Both the position numbers and the translations under genes were made by a program. From the NCBI RefSeq assembly GCF_000378145.1, contig NZ_KB899283.1, positions 124,001 through 188,000 on the forward strand: DNA of 64,000 nucleotides, given 5' to 3'. The notes beneath the pieces were generated by a model. The model saw only the letters and a list, made by a program, of their open reading frames with translations. It had not been told where the DNA came from and did no database searches. Origin of the DNA: Saccharibacillus kuerlensis DSM 22868 (GTDB taxonomy: Bacteria; Bacillota; Bacilli; Paenibacillales; Paenibacillaceae). Positions 43,658-52,048 of this stretch are shown here, one piece after another (position 1 is the stretch's first letter; each line of letters begins with the position of its first letter).

Positions 43658-45022
43658 ATGTTCAAACCTGTAAGAAGCCGCAATCCGCTGCTGAGGCTCA
43701 ATCCTCCCCAAGTATTGGCCTTCGGTTTTCTAATTATGATTCTAACCGGATCAGGCCTATTGTCCCTGCCGGCGGCCTCGACTTCAGGCCAGTCAATGCC
43801 TTATCTGGATGCGCTGTTTACAGCCGCTTCCGCAACCTGTGTAACCGGTTTGTCCGTATTGAATCCCGGTGTCGACCTGACTAAGTTTGGTCAATTGGTC
43901 GTGATCGGACTTGTGCAGATAGGCGGCCTAGGCTTTATGACGGTCGCTACACTCATTGCACTGGTGTTCCGTCGTCGAATTACATTCCGCGAACGCTTAA
44001 TTCTTCAGGAAACCATGAGTCAGAGTTCAACTGAAGGTATTATTCGATTGATCCGGAAAGTTCTGCTGTATGCTCTTGTCATCGAATCGATCGGAGCGAT
44101 CCTGCTGTCTATTCGTTTTGCTTTTGAAATGCCTTTGGGTCAAGCCGCTTATTTTGGAGCTTTCCATAGTATCTCCATATTCAACAATGCGGGCTTCGAC
44201 CTGTTCGGCGCTATTGAAGGAAGAGCAGGCAGCCTGATCCACTATGTAGATGATCCATTCGTCAACTTGATTGCCATGCCGATGATTATGCTCGGCGGGA
44301 TTGGCTTTATTGTGATCGCCGACCTGCTGGATTATCGGCGCAAACGTAAGTTGTCTCTGCACAGCAAGGTCGTACTATGGATGTCGAGCATTCTCGTCGT
44401 CATCGGCGCAATCGTTATTTTTATTTTCGAGTTTACCAATCCTGCCACTTTGCAGCCGCTGGATTTCTCGGGCAAAACATTTGCTTCGGTCTTCCAGTCG
44501 ATCTCTGCACGCTCGGCTGGACTCGTTACGATCGAGGTCACCGATCTGCGTCAGGCGACGCAATTCTTCATTGTTATCCTAATGTTCATTGGAGCGGCAC
44601 CAGGCTCGGCTGGCGGCGGCATCAAAGTCACGACCTTTGCTATTCTGATCGGAGCGGTTCTGGCTATGATTCGCGGCAAGCAGGATATCGTATTTTTCCA
44701 CTATCGAATCGCTCAGGACCGCGTGTACAAAGCAATTACGTTCTCTTTGCTGTCCTTCCTGTTGATTCTCGTCGCTGCCATGGTTCTGTCCGCAACAGAA
44801 GATTATTCCTTCCTGGGCATTCTGTTTGAAACTACGTCCGCTTATGCAACAGCCGGCGCTTCCATGGGCTTAACTTCACAGCTGACGCCGTTTGGCCAAG
44901 TCGTCATTACCGCCCTCATGTTTATCGGTCGTCTCGGTCCGGTTACTCTGGCCTTTACGCTAACGCCTAGAATGGACAAAGAACCTTTCCGATATCCGGA
45001 GGGCAAAATCACGATTGGATGA
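43658..45022 (+). CDS. ktrB: KtrB-type potassium/sodium-symport channel subunit
   Basis: 454 residues. Four repeated membrane-pore-membrane units are visible, each with a pore loop containing the key glycine: SATCVTGLSV, FNNAGFDLFG, SARSAGLVTIE and YATAGASMGLT. This is the TrkH/KtrB/KtrD pattern. It forms the pore of a potassium uptake system together with a cytoplasmic KtrA/KtrC RCK protein, which is not encoded here. TGAGGA precedes the ATG. KtrB-type genes are often under c-di-AMP control, but no riboswitch is visible upstream of this one. Confidence 0.92.
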   Translation: MFKPVRSRNPLLRLNPPQVLAFGFLIMILTGSGLLSLPAASTSGQSMPYLDALFTAASATCVTGLSVLNPGVDLTKFGQLVVIGLVQIGGLGFMTVATLIALVFRRRITFRERLILQETMSQSSTEGIIRLIRKVLLYALVIESIGAILLSIRFAFEMPLGQAAYFGAFHSISIFNNAGFDLFGAIEGRAGSLIHYVDDPFVNLIAMPMIMLGGIGFIVIADLLDYRRKRKLSLHSKVVLWMSSILVVIGAIVIFIFEFTNPATLQPLDFSGKTFASVFQSISARSAGLVTIEVTDLRQATQFFIVILMFIGAAPGSAGGGIKVTTFAILIGAVLAMIRGKQDIVFFHYRIAQDRVYKAITFSLLSFLLILVAAMVLSATEDYSFLGILFETTSAYATAGASMGLTSQLTPFGQVVITALMFIGRLGPVTLAFTLTPRMDKEPFRYPEGKITIG

Positions 45023-45072
45023 GGATTGGATGACAATCTTAATCCATATTCTATGAGGAAGGAGGATCACGA

Positions 45073-46428
45073 ATGGGACGTAAACGAAGCAGAAAACGTA
45101 CAACCGACGAAACTGCCGAAACCCGGGTTGCCCCGCCGGAACCCGCTTCCAGCGAAATCGAATCGGCTCCAACCACACAAGATTCGGAAGCCTTACGTTC
45201 CGAGAAACGTTCCGAATCCGCTGTGACTGCCCAAACGGACAGCAGCGGCGAAACCGAATTTTCGAACGAGACGCAGACGGACGGCAGTGTTCGCAGAAAG
45301 CGCAAACGCAGACGGAAGAAGCGCTCCGGAGCGAATGCGAATACGGCGGCGGATGGGAACGCAAAAATCCAAACAGACGGTGAACCGTCTGTCTCTATGC
45401 AGTCCAAGTCTGACCCTGGATTGGAAGACTCCGAAGAAGCGGCGGCTCAGAAACGTGAGGAGCCGAACTCATCTGCTGAGCATAAGCTTACGGCGGACCA
45501 AGCCGCCAAGCCGCGTAAAAGGCGGCGTAAGCGCCGCAGAGGCGGTGCGAAGAAGCCAGCATCGCCGAGCGACGATATTGCGGCACCAGGGTCCGGCGAG
45601 TCAAGCCTACCGGACCTTGTCGAGGCGCCAGCTGCGGAGTCCGGACGTCCCGAAGAGCCGGCGAGTCAAGCTGACTCCCTCCGGGACGGAGGTGCTGAGG
45701 CACGCGGCGTCAAGCTGTGCCTGCACTGCGGCGAGGAGAAGCCGCTGGGCGATTTCCTGAGACGGACAGGGAAGCGGTCCGGCAGCGGTTCGCGGCGCGG
45801 CACCTGCCGCGATTGCCGCAATCGGCGGCAGGCAGCGGTGCTGGAAGGCCTTGATGAGGCTTCCGATCCGCTTCCGCCCTCAGCCGACGCTCAGCCGCCT
45901 GAAACCCTGCCTGCGGAAGCGGAAGCTGTTGAGAACGTTCCCAAGCGGCGTGTTCGCCGCCCTCCACCGCAGCCTCCGACAGACGCACTGAGGGAGCCGA
46001 CCCGCGAAGCCGAACTGAGACCAACCCGGCAGGGCACAATCCGTATGCGCGGCCGTACCGATAAAGGACGCCGCTGGCAGCAGGAGACGGACCTTGAGAT
46101 GGCACGCTGCCTTGTACGCGAACATGCCGCAGTTGTCGTGAACCGCTTTACCATACGACGTCTGTACACGAATCGTTCGTTCCGCCGCTATATTCTTGAG
46201 CGGGACCATTATACCTGTCATTTCTGCGGTGAATACGGCGATACGATCGACCACCTTCTACCGCGTGCCAAGGGCGGACATACGACGCCGCTCAACTGTG
46301 TCTGCGCCTGTATGCTCTGCAACCAGAACAAAGCCGATCGGGATCTGGACGAATTTATGGAAGATGCCGAACCGTTCGAGGATGTCTCCAACGAAGAACG
46401 GCTTGATGCCCGACATGCTGAACGTTAA
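45073..46428 (+). CDS. HNH endonuclease-domain protein with long basic disordered N-terminus and zinc ribbon
   Basis: 451 residues; AGGAGG upstream. Residues 1-210 are low-complexity and charged with two strong Arg/Lys clusters (RRKRKRRRKKR, KPRKRRRKRRRGGAKK). Then a zinc-ribbon-like pair, CLHCGEEK and CRDCRNRR, another disordered part, and a C-terminal HNH domain: RDHYTCHFCGEYGDTIDHLLPRAKGG, with NCVCACMLCNQNK supplying the zinc cysteines. HNH proteins of this size usually lack such a tail. It probably binds nucleic acid tightly; restriction, repair or phage defence are possible but there is no partner gene. It starts 50 bases after ktrB and may share its transcript. Confidence 0.8.
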   Translation: MGRKRSRKRTTDETAETRVAPPEPASSEIESAPTTQDSEALRSEKRSESAVTAQTDSSGETEFSNETQTDGSVRRKRKRRRKKRSGANANTAADGNAKIQTDGEPSVSMQSKSDPGLEDSEEAAAQKREEPNSSAEHKLTADQAAKPRKRRRKRRRGGAKKPASPSDDIAAPGSGESSLPDLVEAPAAESGRPEEPASQADSLRDGGAEARGVKLCLHCGEEKPLGDFLRRTGKRSGSGSRRGTCRDCRNRRQAAVLEGLDEASDPLPPSADAQPPETLPAEAEAVENVPKRRVRRPPPQPPTDALREPTREAELRPTRQGTIRMRGRTDKGRRWQQETDLEMARCLVREHAAVVVNRFTIRRLYTNRSFRRYILERDHYTCHFCGEYGDTIDHLLPRAKGGHTTPLNCVCACMLCNQNKADRDLDEFMEDAEPFEDVSNEERLDARHAER

Positions 46429-46461
46429 AGAGCTTCTCCACCAGTTGTTATTCATAATCAA

Positions 46462-46509
46462 AAGGACCTTTCCCAATGCCTGCACTTCGCAGGCTTCGGA
46501 AAGGTCCTT
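46462..46509. terminator. long hairpin between convergent genes
   Basis: AAGGACCTTTCC pairs with GGAAAGGTCCTT, with an inner GCCTGC/GCAGGC. TTTT follows on the minus strand. Confidence 0.7.
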
Positions 46510-46597
46510 CTTAGTTGGAGTGACACTTGCTGAACATTTACAAATCGCTCTCTGGCGATTATTCGTATCTGCGAACAACCGCTGTTAATTTGCACCG

Positions 46598-48139
46598 TCA
46601 CGCCGTGGTCGGTCCGCAGGCTGTGCTCAGAACCCTGCACAGCTCCGATCGCCGCACCGGCTTCGTAAGCAGCCCAGTCGAGGCTTTGGCACGAGGCTGT
46701 GCCTCTCCCCCGTGAGCGAGCGGAAGCAGCAGAACCAGCGGTGTCCGAGGCGCATACTGTTGAACGCCGGACTGCCGTATCGTTTCTTCATCAAGTTCCC
46801 AGTCGCTCAGCAGCAGGTCGAACGGACCTTCGTGAACAAGTGCTGTCGCCGCTTCCGTTTCGCTTCCCGCCTGCCGAACTTCTATTCCAAGACGCTCGGC
46901 CAAATGGGACAGCGTACAACGGGTTCCGCTTCCGGAAGCCGCAAGCAGCAGCCGCCGGCCTTTGAATTCGACTGCCGAATCCGCTGAACCGGTCCCTGTA
47001 TCCTGACCGATCTCGAGCGGCAGCACAAAGGTCATCCGGGTTCCCTGTCCTTTGCGTCCTTCCGCCCAGATTTTCCCGCCCATCAGATCAACCAACCGCT
47101 TGCTGATCGATAGACCGAGTCCGGTTCCTCCGTAATCGCCTTCCTCCGGTCGATGCACCTGCTCGTAATCATGAAACAGCCGAGCGATCCCGGCTTCCGA
47201 AATTCCTATGCCGGTATCACAAACACACACCTCAATCCACGCCCGCTCTTCTCCGTCGCCCTCCAGCCGCCGTGCCGTAATTCTCACTTCGCCGGCTGGT
47301 GTAAACTTGATCGCGTTACTGAGAAGATTACTGACGACTTGACGAATCTTGCGTACATCGCCAATCAGGATCAGCTCCGGATCCAAATCCAGATCGAGAG
47401 TCAGCTCAAGTTCGGAACGCTGTGCCGCCTTGGCTGCAAACTGATACGCGGTATCTTCAAGTGCTCCAATCAGATCCATAGGCGCTGTTTCCAGCTTCAT
47501 TTGCCGCGCTTCCAGCTTCCCGTAATCGAGAATGCTGCCGACCAGCTCCAGAAGAGACTGCTGACTGTCCTCGATAATTTGCAAATACTGTCTCTGCTCT
47601 TCGGTTAAGCCGGTTTCTTTCAGCAGTTGGGACATGGCGACAATCCCATTCATCGGCGTACGGATTTCATGCCCCATAATGGCAAGCAGCTCGCCGGTCT
47701 GCCGGGCGGTCAACTCCGCATTTTCCCGGCTTCGTTTAAGCTCGCTCTCGCGCTCCGTCACAACGCTTTTTTGTTCTGATTCCGTCAGCCTGGCCAAGAC
47801 CGAAGCTGCCCGTTTCAGTGCGTCCTCTTCGTCACTGTCGAATTTCTTGTTGTCGCGAAGCGCACCCAAGACGCCCTGCTCGCGATCACACTGCAGAGGA
47901 AGCGGTACAGTTGTCCTGTAAGGTACAGCGCCCTTGTCTGCTATCTCCAGCGGCTCGCCGGTCTGAATACCGCGGTGCGAACGCCCCCAGACGATCATCG
48001 TTTGCATGCCTATTGTCGTCCGCTTGGCAACAAACAGCGTATCTGCATTCGTCAGACCGCCCGTCAGTTCCAATAAATCGTTGGCTGCCGCAGTCAGGGC
48101 TGGAGATGGACAGAAGTCCGTTTTCATCGAATATTCCAC
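46598..48139 (-). CDS. hybrid sensor histidine kinase with GAF-like input and degenerate receiver
   Basis: 513 residues from a GTG with AGGTGA upstream. An N-terminal GAF-like domain (residues 10-120) and a coiled coil lead to a histidine kinase: His in AIMGHEIRTPMNG, then N-box NLLSNAIKFTPAG, DTGIGI and GTGLGLSISKRLV. A C-terminal receiver-like domain (about 400-510) has LLSDWEL at the phosphorylation site and TKP at the conserved Lys, but the usual acidic pair at its start reads AASGSG, so metal binding and phosphorylation should be poor. No partner response regulator is adjacent. The input signal is cytoplasmic, since no membrane segment is seen. Confidence 0.87.
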   Translation of the reverse strand: MEYSMKTDFCPSPALTAAANDLLELTGGLTNADTLFVAKRTTIGMQTMIVWGRSHRGIQTGEPLEIADKGAVPYRTTVPLPLQCDREQGVLGALRDNKKFDSDEEDALKRAASVLARLTESEQKSVVTERESELKRSRENAELTARQTGELLAIMGHEIRTPMNGIVAMSQLLKETGLTEEQRQYLQIIEDSQQSLLELVGSILDYGKLEARQMKLETAPMDLIGALEDTAYQFAAKAAQRSELELTLDLDLDPELILIGDVRKIRQVVSNLLSNAIKFTPAGEVRITARRLEGDGEERAWIEVCVCDTGIGISEAGIARLFHDYEQVHRPEEGDYGGTGLGLSISKRLVDLMGGKIWAEGRKGQGTRMTFVLPLEIGQDTGTGSADSAVEFKGRRLLLAASGSGTRCTLSHLAERLGIEVRQAGSETEAATALVHEGPFDLLLSDWELDEETIRQSGVQQYAPRTPLVLLLPLAHGGEAQPRAKASTGLLTKPVRRSELCRVLSTACGPTTA

Positions 48140-48429
48140 TTGTCATTCACCTGCTTTCCATGGGAATGGGAAATCGCTATGCGCCTATTGGCAGCAATAT
48201 GAAGGGCAAACGAATCGTGTTGTAGGATCGATGATGTAAGTGCAGCGCAGAGAAGTGGTGGCTAAAAGCTTCCGATTTTTCGCAAACACATGATTGGAAT
48301 CATTATACCATCAATATGGGGGAGGTCGTCCAATAAAACCCTTGCAGCTCACCCCTTTTTTTCCTGTCTGCAAATTCGTTTCCTCACTCCCCAACTGGCT
48401 CGCTTGAGAGACAGGCAGGGGCTTTTTTC
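48140..48429. other. divergent intergenic region between kinase gene and csbD
   Basis: About 290 bases before the csbD promoter. TATAAT on the minus strand (48302-48307) is a possible -10 for the kinase gene, without a good -35. CCTGTCT and AGACAGG can pair over a long loop ahead of GGGGCTTTTTT (48415-48428), a weak terminator candidate. No ORF. Confidence 0.35.
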
Positions 48430-48455
48430 GTTTAGCCGCAGCTTGCAAAGGGTAT
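48430..48455 (+). promoter_or_regulatory. sigma-B-type promoter of csbD
   Basis: GTTTAG (48430-48435), 14 bp, GGGTAT (48450-48455) match the sigma-B consensus GTTTAA-N(12-15)-GGGTAT at 11 of 12 positions. CsbD genes are classic sigma-B targets. Confidence 0.82.
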
Positions 48456-48521
48456 ATACATGCTAAGACCGAGTCACACCGCCTATGAATTTATCCTTAC
48501 TCAACGAAGGAGCTGTTTGAT

Positions 48522-48698
48522 ATGAGCGACAACGGAATGAGCGATAAAATCAAAGCCGGAGTTAACAAAGCCAAAGGCGAGGTTAAGGATCAGATTGGCA
48601 ATGCCACAAATAATCAGGGCATGCAGGCAGACGGTAAAGTGGACAAAGCCAAGGGCAGTGTCCAGGATAAAGTCAGCGATCTGAAGGATCGGCATTAA
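48522..48698 (+). CDS. csbD: CsbD-family general stress protein
   Basis: 58 residues, too short for many gene callers. The sequence is hydrophilic and helical with two KxKG-type repeats (KIKAGVNKAKGEVKDQIGN and KVDKAKGSVQDKVSD), the CsbD signature. GAAGGAG lies upstream of the ATG. The exact function of CsbD proteins is unknown; they are among the most strongly induced general stress proteins. The consensus sigma-B promoter ahead supports expression on energy or environmental stress. An antisense ORF over the same bases is a shadow. Confidence 0.9.
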   Translation: MSDNGMSDKIKAGVNKAKGEVKDQIGNATNNQGMQADGKVDKAKGSVQDKVSDLKDRH

Positions 48699-48773
48699 GA
48701 ACAAGCGATCCTATCCATAATTCCCTTCTTAAATGTTAATATTAACTTTTATCCTTTCATTGATCGAGCGAAT

Positions 48774-48818
48774 GACACCGAGCCGATCGGTGTCAACCGG
48801 AACACCTGTGTTTCGGTT
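48774..48818. other. two tandem perfect or near-perfect stem-loops before the terminator
   Basis: GACACCGA/TCGGTGTC (48774-48794) is followed at once by AACCGGAACAC/GTGTTTCGGTT with a two-base loop (48795-48818), then the terminator at 48824. They lie in the 3' region of the TVP38-type gene or downstream of csbD. Confidence 0.6.
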
Positions 48819-48823
48819 CCCTT

Positions 48824-48866
48824 TAAAAGAGACTGCCCCCGCATCTGCGGGATGCGGTCTTTTTGC
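48824..48866 (-). terminator. terminator of TVP38-type gene
   Basis: On the minus strand AAAAAGACCGCATCCCGCA pairs with TGCGGGGGCAGTCTCTTTT (several mismatches), with T residues following. It is 55 bases after the gene stop. Confidence 0.6.
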
Positions 48867-48921
48867 TGTGTTTAGTGCTGCTTCCGGTATCGTTCTACTT
48901 TTTATCCCGTCGCTGCTCGGC

Positions 48922-49521
48922 TCATTCAGACTCCCGGGTAAAATAAGCTTCCGCCCGTCGGCTGACCCAGAACGAGAACGCGAGAAATCCTGCCACATAC
49001 AGAAGCTCGTACGGCCGCTCCGCAAACCGGCTCAAATCATGTCCGACGTATGAAACGGCCAGCACCATGATCGCTTTCCCGCCGGCAATGGCCAAGAAAA
49101 AAGGCAGCTTGGGCATACGCGCAACGGCCGCTGCCGTATTGACAATCGCAAACGGACCGACCGGCATCATGCTGAGAATAAATACAAAGCTAAAGGCATT
49201 GCGGCGTACCCATCGCATGCTTTTTTGTACTTTCGGCCGTTCCGCCCAACGTTGGAAATATGAATGCGATGCGATCGCCCGAACGATTAGAAACGTAGTC
49301 ATGCAGCCGGCAACCAATCCGATCCACGAATACAGAAAACCCAGCCATAGTCCGTACACCGCCGCATTAACGCCAACAATAACGGCCGTCGGCAGCGGCG
49401 GGACGAACGACTTCATAAAGGTCAGGAAGATGCCCGGCAGCGGGCCGAGTGCGCGAAATCTTTCCAGCCACTCATTCAAATTTTCTGCCGTCATATACGA
49501 TAACAGATAGAGGTTCAGCAC
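48922..49521 (-). CDS. TVP38/TMEM64 (DedA-like) membrane protein
   Basis: 199 residues from a GTG with AAAGGAG upstream. Two re-entrant or membrane hairpins flank the VTT-domain signature: SFVPPLPTAVIVGVNAAVYGLWLG and later FSFVFILSMMPVGPFAIVNTAAAVARMP, followed by helices. Members of this superfamily are lipid scramblases or flippases, some for undecaprenyl phosphate or phosphatidylethanolamine. The short charged N-terminus is cytoplasmic. The promoter region holds a palindrome over the -10. Confidence 0.88.
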   Translation of the reverse strand: MLNLYLLSYMTAENLNEWLERFRALGPLPGIFLTFMKSFVPPLPTAVIVGVNAAVYGLWLGFLYSWIGLVAGCMTTFLIVRAIASHSYFQRWAERPKVQKSMRWVRRNAFSFVFILSMMPVGPFAIVNTAAAVARMPKLPFFLAIAGGKAIMVLAVSYVGHDLSRFAERPYELLYVAGFLAFSFWVSRRAEAYFTRESE

Positions 49522-49559
49522 ATGCCGCTCTCCTTTCGGGATTTCGCCTCTCGGCATAT

Positions 49560-49574
49560 CCGCTATTATAGCGG
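49560..49574 (-). promoter_or_regulatory. palindrome overlapping a TATAAT -10 of the TVP38-type gene
   Basis: CCGCTAT-T-ATAGCGG is a perfect 7-1-7 palindrome that contains TATAAT on the minus strand (49565-49570). No strong -35 is seen at 17 bp, suggesting an activator or weak promoter. Confidence 0.4.
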
Positions 49575-49623
49575 GTAAACGGACTTTTCGCTTTCAACTG
49601 CGGATTTCCTCTTAATTGGGCAC

Positions 49624-49648
49624 GTTTTTGAAGCACTGTTCCGGGTAA
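49624..49648 (+). promoter_or_regulatory. sigma-B-type promoter of the cupin gene
   Basis: GTTTTT (49624-49629), 13 bp, GGGTAA (49643-49648). In Bacillus subtilis the homologous yjlB is a general stress gene, which supports this reading. Confidence 0.7.
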
Positions 49649-49712
49649 TAATGGCCATATGGCCGGGAGTCCGACTCCTTTCACGCCCGCCAATGAAACG
49701 GAGGTATACACA

Positions 49713-50222
49713 ATGAGCGACAAAAATGATCCGCAGTCCTTTTTCTTCGAAGATGATGGTATCATTCCCAACAACCCGAAGTATCCGGTGCTCCTGTATT
49801 CCGGCGCTCTGAAGGACAAAGCGGAGTGGACGGAATCCATCCTTAACGGCAACGGCTGGCGCAACAGCTGGGAAAACGGCGTTTTCAACTACCACCATTA
49901 CCACAGCAATGCGCACGAAGTGCTTGGCGTTACGCATGGCACGGTTCTTATTCAGCTCGGTGGAGAGAATGGGCGTTCCTTCGACCTTCAGGCAGGCGAT
50001 GTTATCGTATTACCGGCCGGAACCGGTCATAAGCGCATTACCGCAAGCGATGACTTTCGAGTTGTGGGAGCGTACCCCGATGGAACCGACTATAACACAC
50101 GTATCGAAAATGACGGCAAACGTGAACAGTCGCTTGGTGAAATCGCCGAAGTGCCGATTCCGAACACTGATCCCGTATACGGAGATGACGGTCCGCTGCC
50201 GAAGATTTGGTCCGGCCGTTAA
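49713..50222 (+). CDS. YjlB-like cupin protein
   Basis: 169 residues from an ATG with GGAGG upstream. The cupin metal site is visible: FNYHHYHSNAHEVLGV (His, His, Glu) in motif 1 and LPAGTGHKRI (His) in motif 2. The N-terminal part (FFFEDDGIIPNNPKYPVLLY) and the C-terminal DPVYGDDGPLP are characteristic of the YjlB family. No enzymatic role is established for the family; a metal-dependent role in stress is likely. It has its own sigma-B-type promoter. Confidence 0.88.
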   Translation: MSDKNDPQSFFFEDDGIIPNNPKYPVLLYSGALKDKAEWTESILNGNGWRNSWENGVFNYHHYHSNAHEVLGVTHGTVLIQLGGENGRSFDLQAGDVIVLPAGTGHKRITASDDFRVVGAYPDGTDYNTRIENDGKREQSLGEIAEVPIPNTDPVYGDDGPLPKIWSGR

Positions 50223-50267
50223 CCCAGCCGTTTAATCTAGCCATCCTGAATTTCTGCTGCAATATTG

Positions 50268-50290
50268 CGCCTTTCAGGCGCTTTTTTTAT
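50268..50290 (+). terminator. terminator of the cupin gene
   Basis: GCGCCT-TTC-AGGCGC, then TTTTTTT. Confidence 0.9.
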
Positions 50291-50393
50291 TTTTCACCCG
50301 GCTTTGTTGTACAATAATGTCATCCTATGCCATCCGGATGCTGACTTTCTTTTGGCAAATACCGGACGGCACACAGAAAGAAGGAGCTGCCCC

Positions 50394-51893
50394 ATGAAGT
50401 TCGAACAATATGTCCAATACGATGCTGTGGGTTTGGCGGAGCTGCTGCGCAAGCGCGAGGTGACCGCCGCTGAATTGATGGAAACGGCCTATGCCCGAAT
50501 GGACGAAGTCAATCCGGTGCTGAACGCTGTTGTACGTCAGCGACGCGAAGCTGCGCGGCAGGAAGCGGCCGGTATGCCCGTACCGACCGACGATCGGCCT
50601 TTTGCCGGTGTACCCTACCTGCTGAAGGATATTTCGCAGGCGCTTGCTGGCGAGCCGCTGACTTCGGGATCGGTGCTGCTCCAGGACCATATCGCGCGCC
50701 GCGACTCCAACTATGTTGCCCGTCTGCGGGCCGGCGGCCTTATTCCACTGGGGCATACGAACACGCCGGAATTCGGATTGAAGAACATTACCGAACCGAC
50801 CCTGTACGGTCCGTCGCGCAATCCGTGGAATACCGATTATTCCCCGGGCGGCTCCAGCGGCGGCGCAGCGGCCGCCATCGCCTCGGGCATTGTGCCGATT
50901 GCCGGCGCAAGCGACGGCGGCGGCTCAATCCGCATTCCGGCATCGTTCACCGGCCTGTTCGGCCTCAAGCCGACGCGCGGCAGAACCCCGGTCGGCCCTG
51001 GCGTCGGCCGACAGTGGCAGGGCGCGTCGATCGACTTCGCCCTGTCGCGCACCGTGCGCGACAGCGCCGCGCTGCTGGACCTGCTGCAGGTGCTGCAGCC
51101 CGAAGCCGCATTTCAGACGCCCCTCTACCCCGGCGTCTACGCCCAAGACATGCTGGCGCCTCATTCGCGCCCGCTGCGTATCGCCTTCACGACCGCTTCG
51201 CCGGTCGGCACGCCCGTAAGCGAAGACGCCGTGCAGGCGGTAATGAAGACCGCCCGTTGGCTGGAAGACCAAGGGCACGAGGTCGAAGAGAAGCTTAGCC
51301 CGGTCAACGGCGTACGCTTGATGGAAAATTACTATACGATGAATGCCGGCGAAGTGTCTGCCATGTTCATCTCATTGGAGCGAATGCTCAGTCGTGCAAT
51401 CCGACCCGACGAAGTCGACATCATCACCTGGGTATTTGCCGAAGCCGGTAAAAATGTCTCCGCTGCCGAATTTGTTCACAGCCTAAACGAATGGGACGTT
51501 GCTGCGGCGCAGATGGCCGAGCTGTCCGCACGTTATGATCTCTATATCACGCCGGCCGCTGCTTTCCAGGCGCCAAAAGTCGGCGAACTGACGCACAAGC
51601 CCGACGAGATATCGCCGTGGATGCGCGTCAGCGAGCTGTCGATGAACGAGCAGCGCCAGATGCTTTACGATATTTTCGAGCGCAGCCTGACGTATACGCC
51701 GTTCACCCAGCTTGCGAATCTGACAGGGCAGCCGGCGACCAGTCTGCCGCTGCATATGACGCAAGACGGACTGCCGCTCGGCGTGCAGATGATCGCCGCC
51801 AAAGGACGCGAGGATCTGCTGCTGCAGGTAGCTGCGCAGTTGGAACAGTCAGAGCTCTGGATCGGGATGCAGGGCAATCCGATGATGGGTTAG
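50394..51893 (+). CDS. amidase signature-family enzyme
   Basis: 499 residues from an ATG with AAGGAG upstream; the longer frame from 50265 overlaps the terminator. The Ser-cisSer-Lys triad is complete: Lys in YLLKDIS, cis-Ser in the Gly/Ser-rich loop SPGGSSGGAAAAIASG, and Ser in GASDGGGSIRIP. Enzymes of this family hydrolyse carboxamides, including peptide amides and 6-aminohexanoate cyclic dimers; the substrate is unknown here. No GatB or GatC gene is nearby, so this is not GatA. The middle (about 50825-51300) is clearly GC-richer than the flanks. Confidence 0.9.
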   Translation: MKFEQYVQYDAVGLAELLRKREVTAAELMETAYARMDEVNPVLNAVVRQRREAARQEAAGMPVPTDDRPFAGVPYLLKDISQALAGEPLTSGSVLLQDHIARRDSNYVARLRAGGLIPLGHTNTPEFGLKNITEPTLYGPSRNPWNTDYSPGGSSGGAAAAIASGIVPIAGASDGGGSIRIPASFTGLFGLKPTRGRTPVGPGVGRQWQGASIDFALSRTVRDSAALLDLLQVLQPEAAFQTPLYPGVYAQDMLAPHSRPLRIAFTTASPVGTPVSEDAVQAVMKTARWLEDQGHEVEEKLSPVNGVRLMENYYTMNAGEVSAMFISLERMLSRAIRPDEVDIITWVFAEAGKNVSAAEFVHSLNEWDVAAAQMAELSARYDLYITPAAAFQAPKVGELTHKPDEISPWMRVSELSMNEQRQMLYDIFERSLTYTPFTQLANLTGQPATSLPLHMTQDGLPLGVQMIAAKGREDLLLQVAAQLEQSELWIGMQGNPMMG

Positions 51894-51924
51894 GTTTTCT
51901 CTATACACTGAATATTTCTGTTGA

Positions 51925-51970
51925 AAAAGCTGCTGCCGATCGGTGATCCGATCCGGCGGCAGCTTTTCTT
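51925..51970 (+). terminator. terminator of amidase gene
   Basis: AAAGCTGCTGCCG pairs with CGGCGGCAGCTTTT, followed by TTCTTTC. Confidence 0.75.
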
Positions 51971-52048
51971 TCATTCTTTTCTAAATCCATTTTCGTATCC
52001 ATCTTCAGAACCATCTTCCCTCGGCTCTTCTCCTGCTGCCGCTTCCTT

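Noticed and set aside
48501-48704. 67-codon minus-strand frame over csbD
   Set aside because: csbD on the plus strand has the family sequence, a ribosome site and a sigma-B promoter.
50394-51893. GatA subunit of the amidotransferase
   Set aside because: No gatB or gatC nearby, and the N-terminus and length fit general amidases better.
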